This document shows, one piece after another, positions 1-8,279 of a stretch of 64,000 nucleotides of DNA. The notes beneath the pieces were generated by a model. The model ran no database searches. It had not been told where the DNA came from and worked only from the letters and a program-made list of their open reading frames with translations. A program made the position numbers and the translations under genes. The stretch comes from Methylomagnum ishizawai (lineage in GTDB: Bacteria > Pseudomonadota > Gammaproteobacteria > Methylococcales > Methylococcaceae). Where the stretch lies: the NCBI RefSeq assembly GCF_900155475.1, contig NZ_FXAM01000001.1, positions 2,033,501 through 2,097,500 of the forward strand, read 5' to 3'. The stretch's first letter is position 1, and each line of letters opens with the position of its first letter.

Positions 1-1
1 A

Positions 2-484
2 TTCACCGTGTTGTTGATCGAGTTCCGGTCGTTCTCCGCGCCTATCGCTATCGTCGCGGGGGCCGTGCTGGCTTTGTTCGGCACCTTGTTGGCGCTGTGG
101 CTGACCGGCACCTCGCTGAACATCGTGTCCTTCCTGGGCGCGATCATCGGCATCGGGATCGTCGCCAAGAACGGCATCTTGATGCTGGATTTCGTCGAGC
201 ATCTGCGAGCCGGGGGCCAGGGCTTGGCGGAGGCGCTGGCGCGGTCGGGGCGGCGGCGCTTGAGGCCGGTGTTGATGACTTCCTTGGCGGCGGCGCTGGG
301 CCTGTTGCCGCTCGCCCTGGGCGTCGGCTCCGGCGCGGACATGCTGAAACCCCTGGCCATCGCGGTGATGGGGGCGTTGGGGATGTCCGTGCTGCTGTCG
401 CTGGTAGCGACGCCCGCCGCCTATTTCCTACTGATGCGGTCGCGGGAAAAACCGGTTCCACACCGGATACCTCCCCATGGTTGA
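2..484 (+). CDS. RND-family efflux pump, C-terminal end (partial at window edge)
   Basis: The reading frame is open from the window edge, so only the last 160 residues of an inner-membrane RND pump are visible. The segment carries the typical end of the family: a hydrophobic helix, then GIGIVAKNGILMLDF, a short cytoplasmic stretch ending LRPVLMTSLAA, and two more helices finishing ATPAAYFLLM. RND pumps of this class use the proton gradient to expel drugs or metabolites through a periplasmic adaptor and an outer-membrane channel. The natural end seems nearly complete, but the last 10 or so codons run directly into the transposase remnant that follows, so the tail may have been altered by that insertion. 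The substrate cannot be told from this fragment. Confidence 0.88.
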   Translation, partial: FTVLLIEFRSFSAPIAIVAGAVLALFGTLLALWLTGTSLNIVSFLGAIIGIGIVAKNGILMLDFVEHLRAGGQGLAEALARSGRRRLRPVLMTSLAAALGLLPLALGVGSGADMLKPLAIAVMGALGMSVLLSLVATPAAYFLLMRSREKPVPHRIPPHG

Positions 485-1696
485 TCGAAGGCCCGGACCT
501 GGACGGCAATGCCTCCACGCCTCCGCCGCGTAAGCCCATGACGGAACCGGAGGTGGCCGAGGCGAGGACGGTCCGCCTCAAGCAGAAGATGGAGACGCTG
601 AAGACCCGGCTGGCGGAGTTGAAGCGGATGCAGGCCCGCTTGGAGGACGCGCCGGACGAGCAGATTTCCCTGACCGACCCGGATGCCCGCGCCATGGCGA
701 CCAGTACCAGCCGGGGCCTGGTCGGCTACAACGTGCAGACCGCCGTCGAGCCCCGGCATCACCTCATCGTCGCCCACGAGGTGACCAACGTCGTCAGCGA
801 CCGGCGGCAACTGGTAAAAATGGCGGAGCAGGCCCGGAAGGCCATGGCGGTTGACGGTCTCCAAGCCATCGCCGATCGCGGCTATTTCAACGGCGACGAG
901 CGCTGCGAGACATGGAGCAATGCGAATGCGCGCGTGTCGAGTAGTCTCCGGTAGCCGAGGCACCACGGGCGGGTTTCCTCGGAAACCTGCAAGGTGGTGC
1001 TGCGACCGGCGTAACGTCATCTGCGAGCCATGCAGGCGACCCCGTTGTCGCCGAGCGGGTCGAGCGGGGACAGCCGGAGGCCCGTCGGCTCGAGACATTG
1101 ACCCGCGCCGCTTTTCCAGGGCGTGAGGGTCAGGACGACCCTACAGCCACTTCTGGAAAACCAGCGCGCAATCAATCCGGGCCTGCGAGGAGGCGGGCAT
1201 CACCCCCTTCGTCGCCAAGCCGATGACCTCGGGCGCCAAGGCGGATGGCCGGTTCGACAAGGAGGACTTCATCTACAATCCCGCGTCGGACGAGTACGCG
1301 TGCCCGGCCGGAAGCCGCCTGATCCGGCGCTTTTCCCGGATCGAGAATGGCCTCCACATCACCCGCTACTGGAGTTCCGACTGCCCGCGCTGCCCGATCC
1401 GGGAGAAGTGCACGCCGAGCCGCTACCGGCGAGTCAGCCGTTGGGAACACGAGGCCGCCTTGGAGGCCATGCAGAAGCGCCTCGACCTGAACCCCGGGGC
1501 GATGCGCATCCGCCGCCAGACGGTCGAGCATCCCTTCGGCACCTTGAAGCACTGGATGGGGGCGACCCACTTCCTGACCCGCACGCTGGGGCGGGTCCGC
1601 GCAGGGATGAGCTTGCACGTGTTGGCCTACAACATGAAGCGGGTCATGAACATCCTGGGCGTTGCGGGGCTGATCGCGGCGATGCAGGCCCTATAG
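481..1696 (+). pseudogene. IS1182-type DDE transposase, truncated and split by an insert
   Basis: Two blocks in different frames belong to one transposase. Block 1 (about 481-900) contains DPDARAMAT and GLVGYNVQTAV and ends ADRGYFNGDE. Block 2 (from about 1175) resumes with ACEEAGITPFVAKP, carries a CPRCPIREKC cysteine cluster and ends with TVEHPFGTLKHWMG and an AYNMKRVMNI helix. This order is typical of the IS1182 group. The usual N-terminal portion is absent, so the element is 5' truncated against the RND gene. The two halves are separated by a non-coding insert (listed separately) that also shifts the frame. The gene cannot make an active transposase. Confidence 0.85.
901..1174. other. 274-bp structured insert inside the transposase
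   Basis: If the transposase is read as GDE followed by IRACEEAG, the DNA between 900 and 1175 is extra. It holds no convincing reading frame. It contains a nested hairpin: GCACCAC at 960-966 pairs with GTGGTGC at 994-1000, and inside it GGTTTCC at 972-978 pairs with GGAAACC at 981-987. The density of stems and lack of coding suggest a structured RNA, perhaps the 5' end of a group II intron that has lost its reverse-transcriptase part. I do not see a clean GTGYG intron start, so this identity is only a guess. Confidence 0.4.
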
Positions 1697-2496
1697 GGCC
1701 GCTTTTTGCCTCTCAAAGCCCCGCAAAAACCGGATCCATAGGGCGAAATCCGGAACGGCGACTTTCCATCCCCCTTTCTTTCCCGTTCTGGGATTCCGTC
1801 GAATTCACGTTTTCACACAGCCTGGCCGAACTCCGGTCCCATCATGTCTTTATTGCCGGGGACAGTGTATTTGAGCCCGTTGGTCCTATCCTCTGCGAGA
1901 ACGATAAGCCCAATCCGGCTTTATTCAGCATCTTGAACGCAAATCAATGCTCATCAGCGGAAAAGCCAAGGATGCCGCCAAACACTGGACGAGGGTATCG
2001 GCGAGCGGCGAAAAATGACCAGCCGTTCGCATTGAATTCAGCGCGCGCTTACAGGCGAGGGGGGATGGCCTAGGCGCCGAAGGCACTAAACCGTCCCGCT
2101 GAACGCTGTCGAAGGCGCAGGGACCCGTCGGCGAAAAGCGCCCGAGCGCCTCCGGCATCGCCCAGAAGATGCGGTTCCCCGCGCTTTTTCAGCGTCCGCC
2201 GATAGTTTATGCAGGTTGCAACGCCTTGCAGAAATATCGATGTCACCGGTTCGGCAGAAGCTACGTCCAAATACGGCATGGTTTGCACGGCGCCGAACCT
2301 GGCGGAATTCCACCTCGCACCTATCGACTACCTCGGGGGCGTCGGACGGGTTGCGTTTCCATGTCCTACTTTAACGGATAACGGAACTTCACCTTGCTCA
2401 ATCCATAACGCTCAATTGATTGCTCCGTACCTCGCGAAGACTGGGCTGCCCGTCGGCGCTTTTGAACTGCGGTAGGTCTTGGTTAGCCGCTAATGC
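1697..2496. other. Gene-free stretch between two damaged loci
   Basis: About 800 bases with several short overlapping reading frames, none with a recognisable motif, a good ribosome-binding site or a protein-like composition. It lies between the end of the transposase remnant and the truncated comM. It does not contain the missing C-terminal half of ComM. It is best read as debris left by insertions and deletions. Confidence 0.5.
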
Positions 2497-2536
2497 TCAG
2501 TCGCATTTATTTCCGGTCAGTCGCATTTATTTCCGG
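2497..2536. repeat. Two perfect tandem copies of a 20-bp unit at the comM breakpoint
   Basis: The unit TCAGTCGCATTTATTTCCGG occurs at 2497-2516 and again at 2517-2536 without a mismatch. Its minus-strand form supplies the last codons and the stop of truncated comM. Internally repeated termini of this kind are known for IS21-family ends, so this may be the remaining end of such an element. That assignment is inference. Confidence 0.7.
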
Positions 2537-3393
2537 TGATCACAGCCGCCGCCGACCAAGGCCGGGGCCGAGGCCGTGTGGTGCGGCGAGCGGAACGGCG
2601 GCCTGCGCCAACTGCGCGGATCGAACGGATGCTCGCTGACCGAGGCGATGGCGGCGCTTTCCAGCGCCTCGTCGTCGGACAGCGGCGGCATTATCCCTGG
2701 CAAACGGGAGGCCAACATCGATTTGCCGGTACCGGGCGGGCCGAGCATCAAGAGGTTATGGCGACCGGCAGCGGCGACTTCCAGCGCCCGCTTGGCGTGG
2801 TAATGGCCGTGGACATCGGCGAAATCCGGGGTGTCCTCACTGTCGGCGGCTGCCGGGGCGGGCGGCTCGAACTCGATCCGGGTTTGCCCGTTGAGATGGG
2901 CGCAGACTTCGAGCAGATGCCCGGCGGGCAGGATTTGGGCATTTTCCAGCAAGGCGGCTTCGCCGGCGTTTTCGCGGGGCACGATCAAGGCCCGGCCCGC
3001 CGCCCGCGCCTGCATCGCCACCGGCAACGCGCCTTTGATCGGGCGCAATTCGCCGCCCAGGGATAATTCCCCGACGCATTCCACATTTTCCAAGGACTGC
3101 GTCCGCAATTGCCCGGACGCGGCCAGGATGCCCAAGGCGATGGCGAGGTCGAAGCGCCCGCCTTCCTTGGGAATATCCGCCGGAGCCATGTTGACCGTGA
3201 TGCGCTGCAAGGGGAATTCGTAACGGCAATTAAGCAGGGCGCCGCGCACCCGGTCCTTGCTTTCCTTCACCGCCGTCTCGGGCAGGCCGACGATGGACAG
3301 GCTGGGCAGGCCGTTGGAAATATGCACTTCCACGGTCACGAGCGGGGCTTGGATGCCTTGCCTGCCCCGGGTGTAGACGACGGCCAGGGACAT
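2527..3393 (-). pseudogene. comM: ComM/YifB-type Mg-chelatase-like AAA+ ATPase, C-terminal half missing
   Basis: ComM is a hexameric branch-migration helicase that helps integrate single-stranded DNA taken up in natural transformation. Residues 1-283 look normal: N-terminal start MSLAVVYTRG, a Lon-protease-like region with PADIPKEGGRFDLAIALGIL, then the AAA+ domain with Walker A GPPGTGKS at 218-225 and the conserved RSPHHTAS. The protein then breaks off after VGGG, immediately before the region carrying Walker B, and ends five codons later in the 20-bp repeat. Intact ComM is about 500 residues, so the ATPase is non-functional. The start was set at the ATG at 3393, 11 bases after the ubiK stop; the upstream extension of the frame is only a shadow of ubiK. 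Confidence 0.88.
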
Positions 3394-3404
3394 GTGGGCC
3401 TCGG

Positions 3405-3665
3405 CTAGATTGTAGGAGGGGAGGGAAGTTGTTGTTCCAAGGCGGCGACGCGGGTTTCCAGGGCGGCGAGCTGCTCGCGGGTGCGGGCGAGGACGGCGCG
3501 TTGCACTTCGAATTCCTCGCGGCTGACCAGGTTCATCTTGGCGAAATGGGCTTGCAACAGGGCTTGGAAATTCCTTTCCAGGTCGCCGCGCAACAGTTGG
3601 AAATCGGCGGGGACGGTTTCGGCCAAGCGCTTGGCGAGGTCGGTGAAGGGATTGGTGTCGAACAT
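3405..3665 (-). CDS. ubiK: UbiK-family ubiquinone biosynthesis accessory factor
   Basis: An 86-residue protein of the BMFP (formerly DUF526) family. UbiK trimers bind UbiJ and lipids and are needed for efficient aerobic ubiquinone synthesis at the membrane. The N-terminal part is an amphipathic helix (NPFTDLAKRLAETVPADF) and the C-terminal part from about residue 50 is a heptad-rich coiled coil (REQLAALETRVAALEQQL). The length matches the family. The start at 3665 is the only ATG that gives the family N-terminus. It lies immediately upstream of truncated comM on the same strand. Confidence 0.9.
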   Translation of the reverse strand: MFDTNPFTDLAKRLAETVPADFQLLRGDLERNFQALLQAHFAKMNLVSREEFEVQRAVLARTREQLAALETRVAALEQQLPSPPTI

Positions 3666-3965
3666 GGCGGCTCGTGGTGTCGAAGGTTGTGGGGGAAACC
3701 CGGCCCGGAGGCACCGGGGTCGTGGCGGGATGGCAAGGATAGCAACAGCCGGGCCTCGGCGTCCAAGCGTGGCGGCGGAATCCAAAGCCAATCTGGAACT
3801 TCTCATTTCGCTGGAATGTGAATTTTTCAAGGACCCTGCCGTGGGTCCCGCCCCTCCTGTATCATGGGCGCTACCCATGCGGGACACGTTCCGGTCCGGC
3901 CGCCTGGGTAATCCAATCCAAACACCCAGATCGACGATGGCCCACGCTAGACGAGGAGCGCTGCC
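3666..3965. other. Divergent intergenic region between ubiK and the cyclase pair
   Basis: Three hundred bases separating two divergent transcripts, with no coding potential. A small hairpin is visible: GGACCC at 3831-3836 pairs with GGGTCC at 3843-3848. No convincing consensus promoter was found on either strand, although promoters for both directions must lie here. Confidence 0.5.
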
Positions 3966-4889
3966 ATGACTTTCCTCCGGCCCGATGCGAAACAAGCGTC
4001 CACCCTGTGCGTGCTGTCCGCCAAGGTGGCGGATACCCCCCTTATTTTCCAAGCCCTGGGCGGGAGCGAAGGCGCGGGCCTGATCTTCGATTGCCTGGGG
4101 TTGATGAATTCGGTCATCCAATGCTTCGGAGGCCGCGTCCTGCATCCGCTCGGCGACGGGCTCTTGGCCGCTTTCCCCAGCGCCGACAACGCCGCCGCCG
4201 CTGCCGAGGACATGATGCGCCGCATCCACCGCGAGCCCGGCCAGGGCGTGGGGCAGGCGGCTTTGAGGGTCGGCCTGCACCAAGGGCCGGTCTGGGTCCG
4301 GGAGAGCGATATCTGCGCCGGGCAATACCACGCCTTCGGCGAAACGGTCCGCGTCGCCACGCGCATGGCCGGATTGGCCAAGGCCGGGCAGATCATGGCG
4401 ACCCAGGCCACCCTGCAAGCCTTGCCGGCCCGCTGGCGGCAGGCGGCGCGGCTGTTGGAGGCGCTCACCGCCTCGGGCAACCGCGCCTGCGAATTGGCGT
4501 GGCGCCACCCCGACGGCAGCACTATGATGACCCGCTTGCCGACCTCCCTTCCCAAGGGTGCCTTCAACCAGGCGACTTTGCGTTATCATCAACTCCGCTT
4601 CGTGCTGGACGACAGCCATAGCAGCCTCAGTCTGGGGCGCGAGTACATCAACGATATCGTGTTCGACGACCGGCGGGTTTCCCGCCAACATGCCAGGGTC
4701 GAGCGGCGGCGCGACAAGGTCGTCTTGATCGACAACAGTACCAACGGCACCTACGTCACCTTCGAGGGGGCGCATGAAATTCCCCTGAAGATGGAGGAAA
4801 TCGTGCTGTCGGGGCGGGGCACGATCAGCCTGGGCTGCGCCCATCGCGGCGGCGACGGAGCGGGCGTGCTGGAGTTCGAGGTGCTGTGA
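3966..4889 (+). CDS. Degenerate class III nucleotidyl cyclase domain with C-terminal FHA domain
   Basis: 307 residues: an adenylate/guanylate cyclase-like domain (about 10-180) and an FHA phosphothreonine-binding domain (about 205-295, with LGRE, SRQHA and NSTNGT). Aligned by eye with the downstream paralogue, the first metal-binding aspartate is replaced (Lys20 in SAKVADT, against FADVSGS) and the transition-state asparagine is replaced (RVATR, against NTAAR). The second GD motif is retained (PLGDG). The domain is therefore probably not an active cyclase and may bind or regulate the neighbour. The FHA domain suggests control by Ser/Thr phosphorylation. The gene is co-directional with the next one, 38 bases upstream of its ATG. 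Confidence 0.85.
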   Translation: MTFLRPDAKQASTLCVLSAKVADTPLIFQALGGSEGAGLIFDCLGLMNSVIQCFGGRVLHPLGDGLLAAFPSADNAAAAAEDMMRRIHREPGQGVGQAALRVGLHQGPVWVRESDICAGQYHAFGETVRVATRMAGLAKAGQIMATQATLQALPARWRQAARLLEALTASGNRACELAWRHPDGSTMMTRLPTSLPKGAFNQATLRYHQLRFVLDDSHSSLSLGREYINDIVFDDRRVSRQHARVERRRDKVVLIDNSTNGTYVTFEGAHEIPLKMEEIVLSGRGTISLGCAHRGGDGAGVLEFEVL

Positions 4890-4927
4890 GCGTCGCCCGA
4901 TCCATAGACCATCAAGGACCAAAGACC

Positions 4928-5869
4928 ATGACTACCGACGGGACCCAGACGAGTTCTTCGTTGACACCCCTGTGCGTGCTGTTCGCCGATGTGTCCGGCA
5001 GTACCCATTTATATGAATCGCTGGGCGACAAGCAGGCCATGCGGATCATCGGCGAGTGCATCAAGCGGATGGATTCGGCCACCAAGCTCCACGGCGGGAC
5101 GACGGTGCAGATCGTCGGCGACGAGATCATGGCGACCTTCCCCAACCCGGAACTGGGCATGGAGGCCGCCGCCGACATGATGCGGCGCATCGTCGAGCAG
5201 CGCGAGGTGGTGGGCCTCCGGCTGGCTTTGCGGATCGGCCTGCACCATGGGCCGGTGCTGTTGCAGAACAATTATGTGTTCATCGACCAGCCCGATATTT
5301 TCGGCGACACGGTCAACACCGCCGCCCGCATCACGGCCCTGGCCAAATCCAACCAAATCCTTGCCAGCGCCGAGACCGTCGAATTGATGCCGCCGCGTTG
5401 GCGGCAGGCTTCGCGCAGCCTCGACGCCTTCAGCCTCAAGGGCAAGAGCGAGGAGATGCGGATTTGCGAATTGCTGTGGGAGGACAAGGAGGATGCCACC
5501 ATCATCCGCATGCCGGTGGCGACCTTGCAGGTGCGCTTGGTGCTGAGCTATCTGGACCGGCGCTGGGTCTTGGACGAGACCCAGCGCGGCGTGAGCCTGG
5601 GCCGCGAGGCCGACAACGATTTCGCCATCGACGACCGGAGGATTTCGCGCCAGCACGCCACCATCGAGCGGCGGCAGAACAAATTCGTGCTGATCGACAA
5701 AAGCACCAACGGCAGCTTCGTCACCATCGAGGGCTATGGTGAAATCCCGGTGCGGCGGGAGGAATTCATCCTGCATGGCCGCGGCCATATCAGCCTGGGC
5801 CATGCCTACGACAACGCCGACCTGGCGGGGACGCTGGCGTTCGAGGTGGCCGGGTTCAGCCCGATATGA
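4928..5869 (+). CDS. Class III adenylate/guanylate cyclase with C-terminal FHA domain
   Basis: 313 residues. The cyclase domain (about 14-180) keeps the catalytic set: Asp21 in LFADVSGS, Asp65 in IVGDEIMATFP, and the transition-state pair Asn130 and Arg134 in NTAAR. The FHA domain (about 205-290) has LGRE, SRQHA and STNGS. No membrane segment is present, so it is a soluble enzyme making a cyclic nucleotide, probably cAMP, with output gated by phosphoprotein binding. I chose the ATG at 4928 because the domain begins soon after it; an upstream GTG at 4886 overlaps the previous gene. Its end overlaps the convergent mtiP gene by 14 bases. Confidence 0.88.
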   Translation: MTTDGTQTSSSLTPLCVLFADVSGSTHLYESLGDKQAMRIIGECIKRMDSATKLHGGTTVQIVGDEIMATFPNPELGMEAAADMMRRIVEQREVVGLRLALRIGLHHGPVLLQNNYVFIDQPDIFGDTVNTAARITALAKSNQILASAETVELMPPRWRQASRSLDAFSLKGKSEEMRICELLWEDKEDATIIRMPVATLQVRLVLSYLDRRWVLDETQRGVSLGREADNDFAIDDRRISRQHATIERRQNKFVLIDKSTNGSFVTIEGYGEIPVRREEFILHGRGHISLGHAYDNADLAGTLAFEVAGFSPI

Positions 5870-6593
5870 AGCGCTTGAGGACCACCGCCAGATCGGCCAT
5901 GCCGCGCTGTAGGTTGGCCTCGATGTCCGCCAGGGTGATTTCCCCTTCCACCTTGCCTGCCGCCCAATTGGCGACCACGGCGCAGCAGGCGTAATCCAGC
6001 CCGGCTTCACGCGCCAGCGCCGCTTCCGGCATCCCGGTCATGCCCACCAGGGCGCAGCCGTCGCGTTCCATGCGGGCGATTTCCGCCGCCGTTTCCAGCC
6101 GCGGGCCTTGGGTACAGCCATAGGTGCCGCCATCGACCATGGGGATACCGGTGGCCTGCGCGGCACCGAGCAGTTTTTGCCGCAAGGTTTCGTTATAGGG
6201 CCGGGTGAAATCGATGTGGGTGACGTGTTCGAGGCCGTCCTCGAAGAAGGTGTGGGCGCGGCCATAGCTGTAGTCGATGATCTGGTCTGGCACGGTCAGC
6301 ACGCCCGGTCCCATATCGGCGCGGATGCCGCCCACCGCCGCCACTGCCACCACCCGCTCGATGCCGACTTGCTTGAGCGCCGAGAGGTTGGCCCGGTAGT
6401 TGACCTTATGCGGCGGGATCGTGTGCGGATCGCCATGGCGGGCCAGGAATACCACGTCCTGCCCATGGAAACGCCCGTACACGAGGTCGGCGGAAGGCGT
6501 GCCATAGGGCGTGCTGACCACGGCGCGGCGGACAATGCTGAAATCGGGCAGCCGGGTCAAGCCGGTGCCGCCGATGATGGCGATGCGTGTCAT
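5856..6593 (-). CDS. S-methyl-5'-thioinosine phosphorylase
   Basis: 245 residues of the purine nucleoside phosphorylase / MTAP family. The start IAIIGGTGL, the central RHGDPHTIPPHKVNYRAN, the stretch GTYGCTQGPRLET and the MTGMPEAALARE segment are the family hallmarks. In gammaproteobacteria with this neighbourhood (next to nagZ, as in Pseudomonas) the enzyme prefers methylthioinosine over methylthioadenosine, releasing hypoxanthine and 5-methylthioribose-1-phosphate. The adjoining hypoxanthine phosphoribosyltransferase gene supports this choice; MTA phosphorylase activity cannot be ruled out from sequence. It lies 12 bases downstream of hpt in one operon. Confidence 0.88.
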   Translation of the reverse strand: MTRIAIIGGTGLTRLPDFSIVRRAVVSTPYGTPSADLVYGRFHGQDVVFLARHGDPHTIPPHKVNYRANLSALKQVGIERVVAVAAVGGIRADMGPGVLTVPDQIIDYSYGRAHTFFEDGLEHVTHIDFTRPYNETLRQKLLGAAQATGIPMVDGGTYGCTQGPRLETAAEIARMERDGCALVGMTGMPEAALAREAGLDYACCAVVANWAAGKVEGEITLADIEANLQRGMADLAVVLKRFISG

Positions 6594-6605
6594 CCTGGGT
6601 TCCCC

Positions 6606-7160
6606 TCAATAGACGGTCGTGCAGGCGTAAATCCCCGGCCAGTTGCGGAGATAGCCCTTGTAATCCATGCCGTAGCCGAATAAATAGCGGTTCTCCGCTA
6701 CCAAGCCGGTGAAATCGGCCCGGCAGGGTTTGTCCCGGCCCAAATCCTTGTCCACCAACACGGCGATATGCACGGCGGCGGCACCTTGTTCCAGGCACCA
6801 GCGGCGTAACTCGGCCAGGGTGATGCCCTCGTCCAACACATCGTCCACCAATAGGACCACGCGGCCTTCGAGCGGGGTGTCGGGCTGGTGCTGCCAACGC
6901 AGGGCGGCTTCGCCGCGGGTCGCGCCTTGGTAGCGGCCTGCCTTGATGGAATCGATTTCCAGCGGGAACCGGAGCCGCAGCAACAGCCGGGCGGTGGGCA
7001 GGATGCCGCCGTTCAGCACCGATAAAACCAGGGGGGTTTGATGTTGGAGGCGGGCGGTGATGTCCGCCGCCATCCGGTCGATCGCGGCGTCGATCTGGGC
7101 TTCGGTGTAAAGGCAGTCGGCCTCGGCGGCGACCCGTGCGATTTCTTCTGGTGTGGTCAT
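6606..7160 (-). CDS. Hypoxanthine-guanine phosphoribosyltransferase
   Basis: 184 residues. It transfers phosphoribose from PRPP to hypoxanthine or guanine, making IMP or GMP. The PRPP-binding loop is clear (VVLLVDDVLDEGITL), and the pyrophosphate-loop region is VLNGGILPTARLL. The end YGMDYKGYLRNWPGIY fits the cytosolic Hpt family. The start is the ATG at 7160, 8 bases after the nagZ stop; the upstream extension is a shadow of nagZ. Placed directly before mtiP, it can salvage the hypoxanthine that MtiP releases from the polyamine by-product pathway. Confidence 0.88.
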   Translation of the reverse strand: MTTPEEIARVAAEADCLYTEAQIDAAIDRMAADITARLQHQTPLVLSVLNGGILPTARLLLRLRFPLEIDSIKAGRYQGATRGEAALRWQHQPDTPLEGRVVLLVDDVLDEGITLAELRRWCLEQGAAAVHIAVLVDKDLGRDKPCRADFTGLVAENRYLFGYGMDYKGYLRNWPGIYACTTVY

Positions 7161-7168
7161 GGCTGGGT

Positions 7169-8191
7169 TCAAGTGGCGGAAAGAGGGGCGATCAAATCCA
7201 CGGCGGCGCGCCAGCCGGGGCTGGCGAGCAAGTCGGCGCGGGCGATGGGGAAAGCACCGCGCATCCGTTCCAAACGGGCCGACCGCGCCGGATCGGCGGG
7301 CAGGCTGGACAGGGTTTCCAACACCTGTTCGGCGGCTTCGGGGGCGTTGCAGGCCAGCACCATATCGCAACCGGCTGCGAGCGCCAGATGGGCGCGGTCG
7401 GTGTGGTGGCCGACGAAGGCCGCGCCCGCCATCGAAAGATCGTCGCTGAATACCGCGCCCGCGAAGCCCAGGCGGCGGCGCAGTACCTCGCGTATCCAGA
7501 ACGGCGAGAACCCGGCGGGCTGGGCGTCGATTTGCTCATAGACCACATGGGCCGGCATGATGCCTTGCAGTCCCGCCGGGATCAGGGCGCGGAAGGGCAC
7601 GAGGTCGCGCTTGTCGAGTTCGGCGAAGTCGCGGCGGTCGATGGGCAGGGCCAGATGCGAATCCTCGACCACGCCGCCATGACCTGGAAAATGTTTGCCC
7701 ACCGCCGCCATGCCGGCCCGGTGCATGCCGCGCAGGAAGGCCAGGGCCAGCGCCGCGACGGTGTCGGGGTCGTGGGCGAAGGCGCGGTCGCCGATGACCT
7801 GGCTGAGGCCGCATTCCACGTCCAGCACCGGGGCGAAGCTGAAATCTATATCGAAAGCCCGCAGTTCCGCCGCCATCAGCCAGCCCCCCGCTTCGGCCAA
7901 GCGGGCCGGGTCGGTGCTGGTTGGGTAGCGGACGGCGGGCGGCAGGCGGGTGAAGCCCCCGCGGAAACGCTGCACCCGTCCGCCTTCGTGGTCCACGGCG
8001 ATGAGCGCGTCCGGGCGGGCTTGGCGGATGGAAGCGACCAGGGCCGCGAGCTGCTCCGGGTTTTGGTAGTTGCGGGTGAACAGGATGATGCCGCCCGCCG
8101 CCGGGCTCATCAGCTTGTCCTTGTCTTCCGGGGCCAGGGCGGTGCCCTGGAGGTCGAACATGACGGGACCCGGTGGGTATTTCGTTGGCAT
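7169..8191 (-). CDS. nagZ: Beta-N-acetylhexosaminidase, glycoside hydrolase family 3
   Basis: 340 residues, the usual NagZ length, with no signal peptide, so a cytoplasmic enzyme. NagZ removes N-acetylglucosamine from anhydromuropeptides during peptidoglycan recycling. Visible motifs are DHEGGRVQRFR at 67-77, the KHFPGHG loop at 166-172 that carries the acid/base histidine, and FSDDLSM at 248-254 with the nucleophilic aspartate. It is the first gene of the nagZ-hpt-mtiP operon. The start could alternatively be the internal methionine at residue 11, but the first ATG keeps the common N-terminus. Confidence 0.93.
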   Translation of the reverse strand: MPTKYPPGPVMFDLQGTALAPEDKDKLMSPAAGGIILFTRNYQNPEQLAALVASIRQARPDALIAVDHEGGRVQRFRGGFTRLPPAVRYPTSTDPARLAEAGGWLMAAELRAFDIDFSFAPVLDVECGLSQVIGDRAFAHDPDTVAALALAFLRGMHRAGMAAVGKHFPGHGGVVEDSHLALPIDRRDFAELDKRDLVPFRALIPAGLQGIMPAHVVYEQIDAQPAGFSPFWIREVLRRRLGFAGAVFSDDLSMAGAAFVGHHTDRAHLALAAGCDMVLACNAPEAAEQVLETLSSLPADPARSARLERMRGAFPIARADLLASPGWRAAVDLIAPLSAT

Positions 8192-8279
8192 GGGGGTGGT
8201 TCCGGGGCAGGGCAGGGGGCTGTGGATTTTAAACTATAATCGGGCCGAGGCGGCGTGGTGCCGCGTAGGGAGGTCCGGT

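Noticed and set aside
1123-2073. 316-residue plus-strand frame across the transposase second half
   Set aside because: The transposase motifs are in another frame; this one has no recognisable protein features.
3405-4922. 505-residue minus-strand frame extending ubiK upstream
   Set aside because: Only the last 86 residues are UbiK; the rest is antisense to the degenerate cyclase gene.
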